DNA from: Anodontia alba
Taxonomy: Eukaryota; Mollusca; Bivalvia; Lucinida; Lucinidae
Length of the DNA: 64,000 bases
Direction: 5' to 3'
Assembly (NCBI GenBank): GCA_964016985.1
Contig: OZ024823.1
Coordinates: 61,834,514 to 61,898,513 of the forward strand
Part shown: positions 11,660-22,744 of the stretch, one piece after another
Layout: every line of letters starts with the position of its first letter
Position numbering within the stretch: position 1 is the first letter of the stretch
Notes under the pieces: model-generated
What the model saw: the letters and a program-made list of their open reading frames with translations, nothing else
Told to the model about the DNA's origin: nothing
The model's database searches: none
Position numbers and translations under genes: made by a program

Positions 11660-12068
11660 CAGTCGAACCTCAATGGCTCGAACATCTTTGGGACCATGGA
11701 AATTCGTTCGAGACATGGGTAGTTCGAGCCACTGAGGGTTAATCATGGCACCAGTTCAGGAAGCAAATAGCGATAATTTAGGGTAATCTTTTCGATTTTC
11801 TACACAATGATTGTATGTTGTGTGTACTCATTAGAATCGCTTCGATGAGGCGATTCTATTAGAATCGCCTCATCGAAGCGATTCTAATGAGTACACTTAA
11901 CATTCTCATTAGACTAATGAGTACACACAACATACAATTCCATGATAAAATAAGAAAAAATCCCTACATATTTGTTTTTTTGAGCTATTGGAAGGATTTG
12001 GACTGAAGAAAGTTCGAATCATCGAGGGTAAACGATCCATCCGGGTTCGAGCCATTGAGGTTATACCG
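11660..12068. mobile_element. Family F MITE inserted at TA in the LINE
   Basis: Ends CAGTCGAACCTCAATGGCTC and the complement of CGGTATAACCTCAATGGCTC, flanked by TA at 11,658-11,659 and 12,069-12,070. Joining the flanks across a single TA restores the RT reading ISGDIYKA, so the insertion point is exact. The TA target and CAGT-type ends suggest mobilisation by a Tc1/mariner (pogo-like) transposase. The interior holds an enlarged version of the shared hairpin core at ~11,811-11,943. Confidence 0.9.
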
Positions 12069-12117
12069 TATCTCCAGATATTGCAATTGATCTTGGAGCC
12101 TTGCCAGATGACATGAG

Positions 12118-12532
12118 TTTTATTGCTTTCACTGTTTTAGAGACGGTTTATTGCTTTCACTGTTTTAGAGACGTATTATTGCTTTCGCTGTTTTAGAGAC
12201 GGTTTATTGCTTTCACTGTTTCAGAGACGGTTTATTGCTAGAGACGGTTTATTGCTTTCACTGTTTTAGAGACGGTTTATTGCTTTCACTGTTTCAGAGA
12301 CGGTTTATTGCTTTCACTGTTTCAGAGACGGTTTATTGCTTTCACTGTTTTAGAGACGGTTTATTGCTTTCGCTGTTTTAGAGACGGTTTATTGCTTTCA
12401 CTGTTTCAGAGACGGTTTATTGCTTTCACTGTTTTAGAGATGGTTTATTGCTTTCACAGTTTTAGAGACGGTTTATTACTTTAACTGTTTTACAGACGGT
12501 TTATTGCTTTCACTGTTTCAGAGACGGTTGGA
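12118..12532 (-). repeat. 28-bp minisatellite made from LINE codons
   Basis: About 15 copies of GGTTTATTGCTTTCACTGTT-type units (28 bp, one shortened at ~12,233). On the minus strand the unit reads GTCTCTGAAACAGTGAAAGC, i.e. the LINE residues VSETVKAI. The element's reading DEFPT enters one edge and KLMSSGKAP leaves the other, so the array is an in-place expansion. The 28-bp period shifts frame each copy and destroys the ORF. Confidence 0.93.
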
Positions 12533-13960
12533 AACTCATCAAGCATCGGATTACATTCCACATATGGTAGTCTGTTGACAGCTTCATTACTGATAGATGA
12601 TGGCCGATTAAGGACATCATCAAAATGTTCAGCCCATTTTTTTTCAAAATAGCTTCTTTGTCAGTCAGAAGACTAATTCCATTCCATCTGCACGAAGGGG
12701 TGGGGTGGTTCTTGAGCTCTGGGGACCATATACTGTCTTATGTGCATCAAATAACTTCTTCGTATCCTTTTTGTCTGCAAAAGACTGGATTTCATCAGCC
12801 TTTTTGCTCAGCCAGGAGTCTTTCATGTCTCTGGACTGTCTTACATATGTTTGAATAGGCAGTTTTACTAGATACTTTACTGGTATCACTGAAGTATGCC
12901 TTGTGTTATTAGATGTTTCTCTTCAAGGAGTCCCTGGATTTCTTCGTCATTATCACTAAACTAGTGTTTACGAGATACTGGTCCTAGGAAATTGATTGCT
13001 GACGAGTGAACGGTGTCTCTGAAGACTGTCCAGTTCTCATCAAGATCCTCTGAACTGTGTTCCTGTGCATCTAAGCGGCTGCAGATATCGTTGATGAATG
13101 CTTGCCTCTTGCGGTCTCGTTTCAGTTTGGAGATATCCAATCTCTTTGGCACTTTCTTGCCTTGTGGTCGCCGTACAGGCTGAATGCGCAGGTTGAGTTT
13201 GCTGACACCACAACCTGTGTCCAACAGTCCGCACCACATATAGTCTTTGTCATTCTGACATCCTGTCTGTCCTTCCTTCGCACTATGATAAAGGCAGTGA
13301 GATGCCAATGTTTCGAGAGATGTCCTTTTGCGAGTTAGTAGACGGTAGAATGTATTGGTGATGAGTAGGTCATGCTCTGCACACTTCCTTACTTTGAGGT
13401 CACTACTTTTGCACTTTCCTACTCCTTCAATTCCAATCACCCCTTCCCAGGATTGGTGGTCTGTGCCCACACTGGCATTGAAGTCCCTGAGGAGAATGAA
13501 TTTGTCTGTCCAGGATGTCACAAAATCCAGATCATCATAGAACTTGTCTTTAACCTCATCTGGGTTGGTCATTGTGGGTGCATAGGCACTTGCAATTGTT
13601 GTATGCCTCTTGCCAGATAAGGGAAGTCTCAGCATCATCAGGCGGTCATTTATGCCTTTTGGAAGTCCTGAGAGCTTGCTGACAAGATGTGACTTGATGG
13701 CGAATCTACTCCTGCTTCACGCCGCTCTTCTTTCTTGCGTCCACTCCGGAAGAAAGTGTAACCAGCACCAACTTCTTTTAAAAGCCCTTCCTCTGCAAGG
13801 CGAATCTCAGAGTTAAATCTCGACTTTGTGTCTGTCGTTTTCTACCAACTAGAGGTGTTCTTCGCTGAGGTCTGTCAAAATCAGTATTGTCCATTAGAGT
13901 GCGCACATTCTATTTGCCGATAGTTAAAGGTACCACCTTCGTCATTTTTTTTCTTGTTCG

Positions 13961-14930
13961 ACTGCTAAGTGGAATCCCCGTTGATCACGGTTAACCAGCC
14001 AGGAGTTTTGAAGCAGACAGCCGTTTAGGGCACCTTTTCTAGCTTCTTCCCCATGCTAAGGGGGAAGGGGTGGGGTGGGTGTGGGTTGAGCAGTGCGATC
14101 CTAAAAACGTCTGCTCAATCGCTCAGTTCGGCTGCCGAATCCTCTGTACTGTTTCGTTATTAAGGAAAGCGACCATATAGAACCAATCCGCCTGTGTGCA
14201 GGCCCGCAACTACAGCTTCCAGTGTTTCCTCACGACGCTTCGCCGCTCGGCCATCCCAACAGGGCTTTTTGCATGGCTTGCGTATGTGTGCTTGGTGTGA
14301 CTTTGTGTTGCTGATTGAGATGACATGCGCTGTGAAATGGATTATAGAGAGGGAGAGGCGCGCAGTCAACTTCACTCTCTCGTCATGACTCAGCTGGATC
14401 CAGAGGCAAGACAGTGTCAAGACATCTGGAGCTAAGCCTGGATGCAGTGGATACCCATGACTTCTGTTGTGCCTTGTCATGCTCTTCATGCTCCACAACA
14501 TGCTGCTGCATCGCCGTTTGGGCCGTTGAATCATAGTAATGATTTCTTCCGCCCCAGCTGCCGAAGCAGACTTTACATAACTGAAACAGACCAATCCAGA
14601 TATGCAGGTTTTTGTTTGGAGTTGTGTTTAATAAATACCGACATGTTTGCTATCAAATTGTTTGAAATTGAGTGCTCTATATGACGGAAACGATCTTTAG
14701 AGCTTAGTACATGTAATTACACAGACAAACTAAAACGGAGGCAAAATGAAGCCTGTATTTTCGCAGTTATAAAAAGTCCCGATGCAAACTAAGCGGTCAA
14801 TAAAATTGTTTTTGTTTTTTATTCACCACTCACCTGTATGAGAGACGCGACACGCATATTGGAACAAAGTATCGATATTTGCCTATGTAGTGTCCAGTCA
14901 CTGTATATTATAGGTCAGTGTTTTCACCAT
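13961..14930. other. Possible 5' flank of the LINE; otherwise unassigned
   Basis: Upstream (minus sense) of the endonuclease. A minus-strand open frame at 14,594-14,160 (144 codons) has no recognisable domain and may be LINE 5' UTR. Nothing recognised at 14,690-14,930. Confidence 0.35.
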
Positions 14931-14937
14931 GTAAAAG

Positions 14938-15718
14938 TATGGGGACGCAAATTTGACCTTGCCGTCAAAAGGTCAAAGGTCATCCTAGGATCATCATTTG
15001 AACACACTTGTTAGACCTTTAGTTCTTAATGCTATAAATCAAGATTCAACCTCAAAGCGTTCTTGGTTCTAGAGAAGAAGATTTTTAAGTATTTTAACTA
15101 TATATGGGCATGGCGGCCAGCTTGTTTAATGGCGCAGAACCATTTGAACAAATTTGACCATTCCCCTTCGACAGCAGGCGTCATGTGAAATCTGTTGAAA
15201 AAAAGGTCGAGCTGTTTCAGAGAAGAAGACGTTTAAAGATTTCGCAATTTTATAAATGAATATAGCACAGGGACAAGGGTAGATAACCTCTCGGGACATA
15301 ATGTCGATTGTAACTAAAGGAGTTTGCTACTTTGATCATACATTGTAATTTCAGCCATTGGTCTTTAATTTTGAGAAAGTGGCTTTTCAATATTTTCCCC
15401 ATACATGTATAAATGCACAGAGACGCAAAGTTGCCGTAAAAGGTGAAAGGTCAATCTAGGATCATTTGAACAAACTTGGTAGACATTGAGTCCCCGATGT
15501 TATATACCAAGATTCAGCCTCAAAGCTTTTTTGGTTCTGGAAAAGAAAATTTAAGTGATTTCACCATATATGGGCATAGGGCAATCTTACTTAATGAACC
15601 GTGACCATTTGTACAAATTTTCAATTCCCCTGGAATGGACAGACGGACGGATGGACGGCAGACAACGGACGGGGAGTGATCAAAGAGCTCGTCCTGAGCC
15701 TTCGGTTCAGTTGAGCTA
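14938..15718 (+). mobile_element. P2: second copy of the P1-type element
   Basis: Two ~470-bp units matching P1 (GGGGACGCAAATTTGACCTT at ~14,940; a second, weaker start near 15,420) with the same TATATGGGCATGG phrase. It ends in ACGGACGGATGGACGG and CAGTTGAGCTAAAA. The 5' part is absent. Confidence 0.82.
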
Positions 15719-15734
15719 AAACTGTTTCAAACCT

Positions 15735-15905
15735 GTGATTTATAAACCTGTCTTGAATGTAGTTTGTATCTCGATTGGGCAACAGAATTTGAACGTGTTC
15801 CGAAACGGGAGCCACTGTTTCCCAATCAGGCCCACCAATTTCATATGTTCCCAAACGGGATACCCAGAGTTCCAGACAAAAATCTGATTTTAAACCGTAA
15901 TAACT
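15735..15905 (+). repeat. Dispersed repeat, inverted partner of 7,760-7,930
   Basis: GAGCCACTGTTTCCCAATC and CCAATTTCATATGTTCC are the complement of the earlier copy. Both copies lie next to P1-type elements, so they may be part of a larger unit. Confidence 0.7.
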
Positions 15906-16495
15906 GTTTTCTATGCACTTTAACAAAAATCAGAACGGTCAAATAAGTTTGATAATTCATTTATCTTTGAGCTCCAAATATTTGGTGAAAATTCGTCAAA
16001 AGTGCTCTATTCTTTTCGTTTTCTGAGGGTTCTTAAAACTGATCAAATGATCAGGAATCGTTCCTAATCCTGTCAAAATAGAAAGGTCACAGAAGGTTAT
16101 TGATGCCTGATCGGGCATCTTTACTCTACTGATATATAAACATAACTTAAGGTGCATAAAAACATGTTATTCCGTTTCAGCTTAGAATGGCAAGGAAATA
16201 AAAGTTAAACTACACAAAAACGTTAGAAAATGTTGTTTATTTATTCGAGTATCTCACACCGCCGGTGTAGGCTACTGTAAAAGTTAACAAATCACTATAT
16301 CAGGACGGAAAAGAACGCTGTTTGAGACGTGCTGAGAATAAACAATCTATATCACAATATACTTAGTACAGAAAACCTTGACAGGGTTACCGCTTTTGCC
16401 CTAAACTATTCGGACGCCTTAACACCTTACCGAAGTTGTCCTAATATTTGAACAACTTTATTATATACTACCTGTTGATTTTTTCTGCTGGATGA
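15906..16495. other. Unassigned AT-rich DNA
   Basis: No gene seen. A short dyad with TGATCAGG at ~16,040-16,060 is the only structure noted. Confidence 0.4.
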
Positions 16496-16640
16496 GTGGC
16501 AAACAGTATTGACCCTGATCAGACGCCGCGTTCTACACTGTTTGCTCTGACCTGTTTGTCCGAATACGTTGGGTAAACAATGTGGACCCAGATCAAACTG
16601 CTTCTAAAAGGAGCAGGATCAGGATCTACACATTGTTTGC
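16496..16640 (+). repeat. Two degenerate family A palindromes
   Basis: GGCAAACAGTATTGACCCTG..GCCGCG..CTACACTGTTTGC at 16,498-16,550 has lost most of one arm. AAACAATGTGGACCCAGATC..GGATCTACACATTGTTTGC at 16,571-16,640 has a replaced loop. Confidence 0.75.
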
Positions 16641-16678
16641 ATTTATAAGCACACCACTATGTAGCCAAACAGCCATTT

Positions 16679-16905
16679 GACCCATTTAAGCCTAGCTTCC
16701 CATAAAAGGGACATTGGCAAACAGTGTAGATCCAGATCAGACGCCGCAGAACGCGGCGTCTGATCAGGGTCTACACTGTTTGCATAAAATAGAGGAATTT
16801 CTATAAAACATGGTGATGATAAAAACTAACCAGACCCCCTTCTATTGGAATCGGACCTGTCCAAAGACTTGAGGCAGAAGATTCCATTAGGCATAAATGG
16901 GTTAA
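16679..16905 (+). mobile_element. Family A MITE, full length
   Basis: Outer ends ACCCATTTAAGCCTAG and GGCATAAATGGGTTAA form the terminal inverted repeat. Inside, TGTAGATCCAGATCAGACGC pairs with GCGTCTGATCAGGGTCTACA. Then CAGGAATTTCTATAAAACATGG-like and CGGACCTGTCCAAAGA sequence follows, also present at 52,405-52,638 and, reversed, at 51,520-51,735. TTAA at the edges suggests a TTAA-targeting (piggyBac-like) mobiliser. Confidence 0.8.
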
Positions 16906-17049
16906 ATGCGATTAGTGTTTACGATAAATGAATATACCTGGGCTGCGTTCAGAAGTGCAAGTTACTCGCGAGTATTTCGCCCTGGACCCCTGCTCCTATT
17001 AACGTTCGTCGTTAGGTACAGGGTGCACTACTGAACGCAGTCCTGGTGA

Positions 17050-17300
17050 TTTTATCGCCACTTTTCGAAGGGAGACAAGTTTTTGCAAACAGGAATATGC
17101 TTCAAAAATTCTTTAATCCTTTCAAAACAACGGGGTTACCCTTCAAGAAAAACATTTCTTTCTAGAGGGAGCAAACTCCTTCCTTTAAGAGCAGCGCTCA
17201 CTGAGAAGCGAGGCAACATTTCAATGTCAGAGTTATTTCCCTCTAAGGGTATCCTCTCCCCTGTCCGAAAATCTAGGATACATGCGGTAAACTAGAGCAG
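17050..17300 (+). mobile_element. Family B MITE, copy 2
   Basis: GGAGACAAGTTTTTG, TTTCTTTCTAGAGGGAGCAAA and CTTCCTTTAAGAGCAG match family B, diverged. Confidence 0.65.
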
Positions 17301-17329
17301 AGGACAATTGTATATTTTGCTTTTTCCTC

Positions 17330-17460
17330 TAGAAAACAGGGTTTTCAATGCAAACAATTTGCATGATATGTCAAAACCTGTTTTCTGGGAATAATAAGAA
17401 AAAATATTTCAAAATGTCGTCTGCTGAAAGTTTTACCCAGCACGCTAAGCGTTAAGATAC
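17330..17460 (+). mobile_element. Family C MITE, partial
   Basis: GCATGATATGTCAAAACCTG, TTCAAAATGTCGTCTGCTG and ACCCAGCACGCTAAGCGTTA form the right arm. The left arm is truncated. Confidence 0.75.
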
Positions 17461-17659
17461 ATCTAAATTGGTGATGAAATATGGTTGGATACTCCCGTAA
17501 CAGACACCAATTAAAATGTGAAAAAAATAAAAAAAAATAATAATAATAACTTGAGTAGTAAATAAATATCACTGAGATGAGTAGATACGCCTTAGCTAAA
17601 AGTTTTTGTCTCCCCTTTCAAGGGGAGGCAACAAAGCAGAAAACACTTAGCTTCCTTAA

Positions 17660-17850
17660 TATATGATTTCCTTCTTAACGCTTAGCACTGTGGGTAAAAT
17701 TTTCAGCCTGGAGACGACCAATTTTGAAATATTTTCCTTTTTTCTAAGAAAACAGAATGTGACAGTTCATGCAAATTGTCTTCAATGGAGATAATTTGCA
17801 TGAAATGACAAAACCTGTTTGGAGGCAATTTGCATGAAATGTCGTGTATT
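17660..17850 (+). mobile_element. Family C MITE, truncated
   Basis: Starts TTAACGCTTAGCAC and turns at ATTGTCTTCAATGGAGATAATTTGC into the second arm, which breaks off after CAAAACCTGTTTGGAGGCAATTTGCATGAAATGTCGTG, a short local repeat. Confidence 0.7.
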
Positions 17851-18139
17851 TGATAACGAACAGAATAGAATATAACGTTTAATTATCCAATTATGGCCTC
17901 TTTCGTGTATACTATTAACCCACATGCCTAGCGTCCTATAAAAGGGATAGTGGAACGAAGTCCACCAAACGGTGGCACAATAAGTGATATCAGAGGCTTT
18001 TAATTTAACGAACGGTATAAACCTCTGGTTATATACATTATACCGAACCTGTGCGCTGACTGGTCGATGAATTTACTGTATATCTGTACCACTATAGGGA
18101 CCTCCTTTACTGACCCGAAACAGATAAGGCTACCATGAA

Positions 18140-18335
18140 AAAATGTACCATTTGACAGTGTGCCCAGGGAACACTCCGATCAGCCTGCGGATACGCGCAG
18201 TCTGATAAAGTCTTCGCTGCGCACATTGGATCGTTGGTTACCCAAAGAACGCCCAGCCAAGATTCCGACCAGACTGCGTGGATGTGCAGTTTGACTAGAG
18301 TCTTTGCTGGAGCGCAGGCGAATAAAAGTACATTT
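18140..18335 (+). repeat. Family D' repeat
   Basis: GATCAGCCTGCGGATACGCG, GACCAGACTGCGTGGATGTG and the end GTACATTTTCTGTCGTTCCG are shared in order with 29,055-29,290. Confidence 0.65.
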
Positions 18336-18679
18336 TCTGTCGTTCCGGCTCTAAAATCGGCCGACTGGCTTTACCTACTTGTTATTTATCCATACTTAAC
18401 ACCGATGTGACAAATCGCGAGATAATCCTTGAAATATTTTCAGAAATTACAATAGATTTATAGGATTAAAAGAAATCCGGTTTTAGTAACTGCGTGAAAA
18501 AACAAAGCCATGAACGCCACATTTGCATCGAAACTTGGAAAAGAATCAAACGTGCCTCTTTGTAATACATGTATGAAACGACGTTCCTGATCAGCATGCG
18601 GCGCACGTCCGCAGTCTGGCTTTTACCCTTGTGGTTCGGAAAGCACATACCATTCTAACATGTTCAGGGACGTTGTTAG

Positions 18680-18925
18680 ACACGGTATGTGCATAGCAAC
18701 AGATAAGGCGCTTTTTTCATCCGAAATATGCTGATATCTTTCTTAATTCTCAACAAAAACATATGTTGTGGGTACTCATTAGAAGCGCCTCGGTGAGGCG
18801 CTTCTAATGAGTACCACAACATATGTTTTCGGTGGAGGCGCTTCTAATGAGTACCCACAACATATGTTTTCGTCCAGAAATAAGAAAAATATTATGTGGA
18901 TACCCCCTCTTATCTGTAGCTATGT
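18680..18925. mobile_element. Family G MITE with duplicated hairpin arm
   Basis: Ends ACAGATAAGG and CTTATCTGT are inverted. The centre holds the shared core: ACATATGTTGTGGGTACTC, GAAGCGCCTC / GAGGCGCTTC, GAGTACCCACAACATATG. The right arm (GGAGGCGCTTCTAATGAGTA..) is present twice, at ~18,798-18,832 and ~18,834-18,868. Confidence 0.8.
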
Positions 18926-19282
18926 ATGTGACAGCAATTGCTCTATGATATGCGGGCCGTTTTAGTCGTCGCTCTTACAATAAAAGTACATTTTCCCATG
19001 TCGTGTCTTAAATAGATTAAATGAAGGTAACAAAAGGTTGAATCGATGGGTTATGAATTATTTACAAGATGCTGTCCGAAATTGCTAAATGCACTGTTCT
19101 TCTCTGCCGGCGGAATGATAACTTTGCAAATGGACGGATCACTCGAGAATAGAACATTACAGTATAACAAACATTGTCTGACATGCAAACAGCGTACACC
19201 CAGAAGAGTCTGCGCATCTGCGCCGTATCATCAAGGTCTTACACTTAAGAGTGCTGGCGCAGTATACATGAAACCTGACATT

Positions 19283-19372
19283 TATACAACGTCGCATCAA
19301 CGTCGATGCAACGTCATGACGTTGCATCGATGTTAATACGATTTTGTCTCAACATTGCATACCTGCAAGCGA
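19283..19372. repeat. CAACGTCGATGCAACG hairpin
   Basis: GCATCAACGTCGATGCAACGT pairs with the following ACGTTGCATCGATGTTAAT-type arm. It resembles the interior of the CCCAGC-ended MITEs, but the outer CCCAGC ends are not visible. Confidence 0.6.
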
Positions 19373-19375
19373 ATG

Positions 19376-20384
19376 GCGAAAACCTGGTTTTTGCAGGTTG
19401 ATCTGGGCGTTTAAGTTCTCTTACTGTGCATAACTGTACGCGAGTACCTGTACTAAACTTTGCGCAGGCTCATCTGTTGGATGGAACGTTCTTTTTTGTT
19501 TGAGTCCGTTCAATATCCTACATATGAAAAAAAAATGCAGATATATACACGTTTTTATTTACAATGAAAAAATAAAAACCAAATAAATGCGAATAAAGCA
19601 ATGCAACTGTGTTCAATCAACTAAGACCTGTGGTGTCCAGAGAGTTGTGACAGCTATGATTGTCAGCAAAAACGAAATAAATTCCTAATTACAGGAAAAT
19701 TCAAGCTTTGTGTATGATGTATTTAAAATGAAAGATCTTGATAAATCATACATTTTGGTGTGGATTTGATCAAAGCAGGATAAAACAATAAGAAAGTTAC
19801 CAATGTTTAAATATCTCCGAATTGCTTTTATAAGCTCTGCCATTTTGAATACTTAATGAGGCTTTGTGACATCATAGAGCCTTAATTAAAAAAGCAAAAG
19901 TTAGATAAATAATATTTGCAGCAAATTTATTGCGTCCTATCTACATTCATTTTGTTTGAAAATGTTTTGAAATGTTAAGAGCCTCACTGAATATTCCAAC
20001 TGGCGATGCTCTTGATAATATTTTTGAAATATTTAAACGTCGATAGCTTTCGAAGTTTTTATCTAATTCCAATCAAATTTGCAGCAAAATAAATCGTTTG
20101 TCAAGATCTTTTATATCCTATTTATTCTTTACCAACATTGCTGCTTCTTTTAAAATTTACCTGACATAATATGCATGAACCATTATATATCGGATATAGG
20201 TTATCTATATATAATAAATTGAACAACTGTATATCATGCCAACAAAATCTTTTCATCCGTGTGCAAGCAGAAAACTATTCTACACATCATCAAAAGTCTT
20301 AAATGCAGCCCATTAAAACATAATTCAAATAAACCCGATGCATCGAAACAATTAATCGCCTTCTTTTTAATAAAAAGTGAGGAC
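19376..20384. other. Unassigned AT-rich DNA
   Basis: No gene seen. AAGATCTTGATAAA near 19,732 and TTTGTCAAGATCTT near 20,097 form a widely spaced weak inverted pair that could be the ends of an old element. Confidence 0.4.
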
Positions 20385-20515
20385 AGACAGATCTGAGGAC
20401 AGATAGACCTAAGGACAAACAGACCCGAGGACGAACAGACATGAGGACAGACAGATCTGACGACAGACAGACCTGAGGACAGACAAACCTGAGGACAGAC
20501 AGACAGACCTGAGCA
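20385..20515 (+). repeat. ~18-bp tandem array GAGGACAGACAGACCT
   Basis: About seven variable copies of GAGGACAGACAGATCTGA. It runs straight into a degenerate family A half palindrome (CCTGAGCAAACGTGTAG, 20,510-20,580). Confidence 0.9.
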
Positions 20516-20830
20516 AACGTGTAGATACTGATCAGATGCTGCAAACAAGCAGCGTCTCATCAAGCTCTGTACTATTTGCGATTAAATTGGCAATTTTTAG
20601 TCAAAGATCCAATTACTGAACTTCTATATAATATCCCTATAAACAGAAAAAGGAATCTTCCAACATTTATTATGGAACAGTCCATTACAAAGGTTTAATA
20701 TGAGATATGTCAAGGCGCACAATCTTGACGACAACTGTTTTTCTGATTAATGACAGGTAGTTTCCCTTCTAGACAGACTTAAACAAAAACGCCCGGCTAA
20801 GATAATGTCATATGTAGAAACTTTTTTGTT

Positions 20831-21010
20831 ATTAAACCCATTTATGCCTAGCGTCCCATTAAATGGGCTATGGCAAACAGTGTAGACCCAGATCAGACCG
20901 CTCAGGACGCGGCGTCTGATCAGGGTCTACACTGTTTGCATTAAACACAGAAATTTTTCTACATGGTAATAATAAAACCTAACCTGATATCCCTTATATA
21001 GGTAATGAAG
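20831..21010 (+). mobile_element. Family A MITE, 3'-truncated
   Basis: ATTAAACCCATTTATGCCTA start, AGTGTAGACCCAGATCAGAC / GTCTGATCAGGGTCTACACT stem, then ACATGGTAATAATAAAACCT. The right terminus is not recognisable. Confidence 0.8.
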
Positions 21011-21109
21011 CATTGTTTCTATTTTCACATGACTGATTAAACACTGAATTGAATGACCTCTAATGTCTTGTTGAACTCCCTTTCCCGCAATGTGCACCGC
21101 TCGCTGGCA

Positions 21110-21410
21110 CTAACGACGCTCCAAGGCCTTTCATATGTATTTCAGGCAATGGCATGTGCGCTCAGCTAAGATTCGGCTCAACCTGCATATCCGTACAATC
21201 TGATTAGTCTGCACTGTCCGCTTGAGGAACAGTCGAATCTTTTGTTATTAACCCTTGCCATGCTGAATAAACTGCCACGCCCACTTCTAATCAGATTATT
21301 GATGTAAATTCACTTACTTAATGATAAATAGTGCAGATCCAGATTAGTTGATTTCTTCAGAAACCAGAATCCAGCTGATCTGGATCTTCACTGTTTGCCA
21401 AGGCAGGTCA
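21110..21410 (+). repeat. D'-type fragment followed by family A palindrome
   Basis: AACCTGCATATCCGTACAATCTGATT (~21,180) is D'-like. GTGCAGATCCAGATTAG..GCTGATCTGGATCTTCACT at 21,330-21,400 is a family A stem with a different loop. Confidence 0.55.
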
Positions 21411-21724
21411 TATCCGGGGTCAGTAGGACAAGGGTTTTAACAGACCGTCAAACTCTTCGCTAGGCGCTTAAGTCCAAAAATACAATATGTCACGTTAAGG
21501 CCAACATACAGTTTGGACTGGCTTGGGACGGAATCTTAAACATATAATATAATAATAACAGTATTATTCGGGCCTTAAACAATGGAGATTTATTATTAAG
21601 AGTATTTTCAGTCGTTTTTAAAGGTCTGGAGAGTAAGAAGGGCTTAACATGTAATTTAAAGGAGTGGCATGTAAATATCATGTCAATTACTACATATCAA
21701 ATGCGATAGTATACTGACAGTGAT

Positions 21725-21960
21725 TTAACCCTTAAAGCGCCAAGCAAAATTTGTAGCAGACGGCATTCAATTTTTTTTTTTATTTTTCAGAGAAAAGAAG
21801 TCTTGACATTTCATTTGAATCGTCTGCACGACTGCAAGACGACACATGAAATGTCAATGCTTGTTTTCTCTGAATGATAATAATAATAATAATAATAATA
21901 AAAAAATATATAAAAATGTTGTCTGCCAGGGTTGTGATTGGCGCTTTAAGGGTTAATAAT
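21725..21960. mobile_element. Family C variant MITE, complete foldback
   Basis: Ends ACCCTTAAAGCGCCAA and TTGGCGCTTTAAGGGTTA are inverted. GCAGACGGCATTCAA / AATGTTGTCTGCC and CTTGACATTTCAT / ATGAAATGTCAATG pair across TCGTCTGCACGACTGCAAGACGAC. (AAT)n sits in the right arm only. Confidence 0.8.
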
Positions 21961-22014
21961 GATTCATGTGCAATGTACAAAAATGGTCTCTGTACACACC
22001 CCAATGAAATTATT

Positions 22015-22245
22015 ATGAAATTAAGGGGACTGAATACACTGTCAAAGGAGAAAACTGTCAAATTGTTTTGTCTCCCTTCTGAAAAGGGGTATTCTCTAAA
22101 AAGAAAGAATTTGCTCCCTTTTAGAGTAGACCTTTACTCAGAAGTGGATTTGCACCCGGGACAGCAATCAGGAAGTCACAAAAGTTATCTCCCTTCAATA
22201 TGGTGGAAAATCTTGCAGATGTATCAAGTCTCCTTAATTTATAAT
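22015..22245 (+). mobile_element. Family B MITE, copy 3, near full length
   Basis: Begins TTAAGGGGACTGAATACACT and ends GTATCAAGTCTCCTTAATTT. The interior has AAAGAAAGAATTTGCTCCC and TTTTAGAGTAGACC. Confidence 0.75.
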
Positions 22246-22744
22246 GAAAATATGTTCTTCTGACAACCATGCCCACTAAACATAGACCCTGTCGGTCCAG
22301 TTTTAATACTGACTGTGTAAAGATCAAATCTATATTTTTGTAAATAGTCAACACTAGAACTATTTTTGCTAGACTACAACAAAGAGTAGCTGATATATAT
22401 ATAGCATAAAAAAGCAACACATCAAAATCGATGAAACTAGTTACAGCTATTATTTTCTAAGTGAAGTTATTCAAGAGTTATTGCAATTGAATCATGTTAA
22501 TTGTGGCTTTTAAATGTTGTCTGAGTTCCTTTTGCTTATGTCGGTTGGACGTGTGATGAAAACAAATGCATGCTAGCAGAGATAACCAATAACGAAACCA
22601 TCTGTTGCACGAACAACTTGTGGTTGCACTTAAAACTTCATATATAATTTGCCGAAACAGCTACAAAAATAAATTAATTAATTAATAATTAAATGATAAT
22701 AATAATAATAAACACAACAGTAGCTTAGTGTTAACTAGAGCAAG

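Larger units (their letters stand above)
11392..13960 (-). pseudogene. Broken non-LTR retrotransposon: endonuclease plus start of RT
   Basis: Minus-strand remains of a LINE ORF. From 5' to 3': an endonuclease (EEP/APE-like) N-terminus in broken frames (~13,930-13,640, with NVRTLMDNT and EVGAGYTFF); the endonuclease body in a 225-residue open frame at 13,638-12,961 (SAYAPTMTNPDEVKDKFY, DFNASVGTD where GDFN is usual, LLITNT); a linker (12,889-12,665, KADEIQSFADKKD); then the start of reverse transcriptase (SSGKAP at ~12,105; WRKEAIPQEFKAARI at ~11,600; NRGISLLSIA at ~11,505). A one-codon loss and frameshift near 13,215 remove the Asp before the catalytic His (WT-HRL). The RT palm with YxDD is absent, so the 3' part is lost, which is unusual because LINEs normally truncate at the 5' end. 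The ORF is split by a 28-bp array and an F MITE. Clade not assignable by eye. Confidence 0.88.

Noticed and set aside
14160..14594. 144-codon minus-strand frame as a host gene
   Set aside because: No domain recognised; its position upstream of the LINE endonuclease makes 5' flank or UTR of the element more likely.
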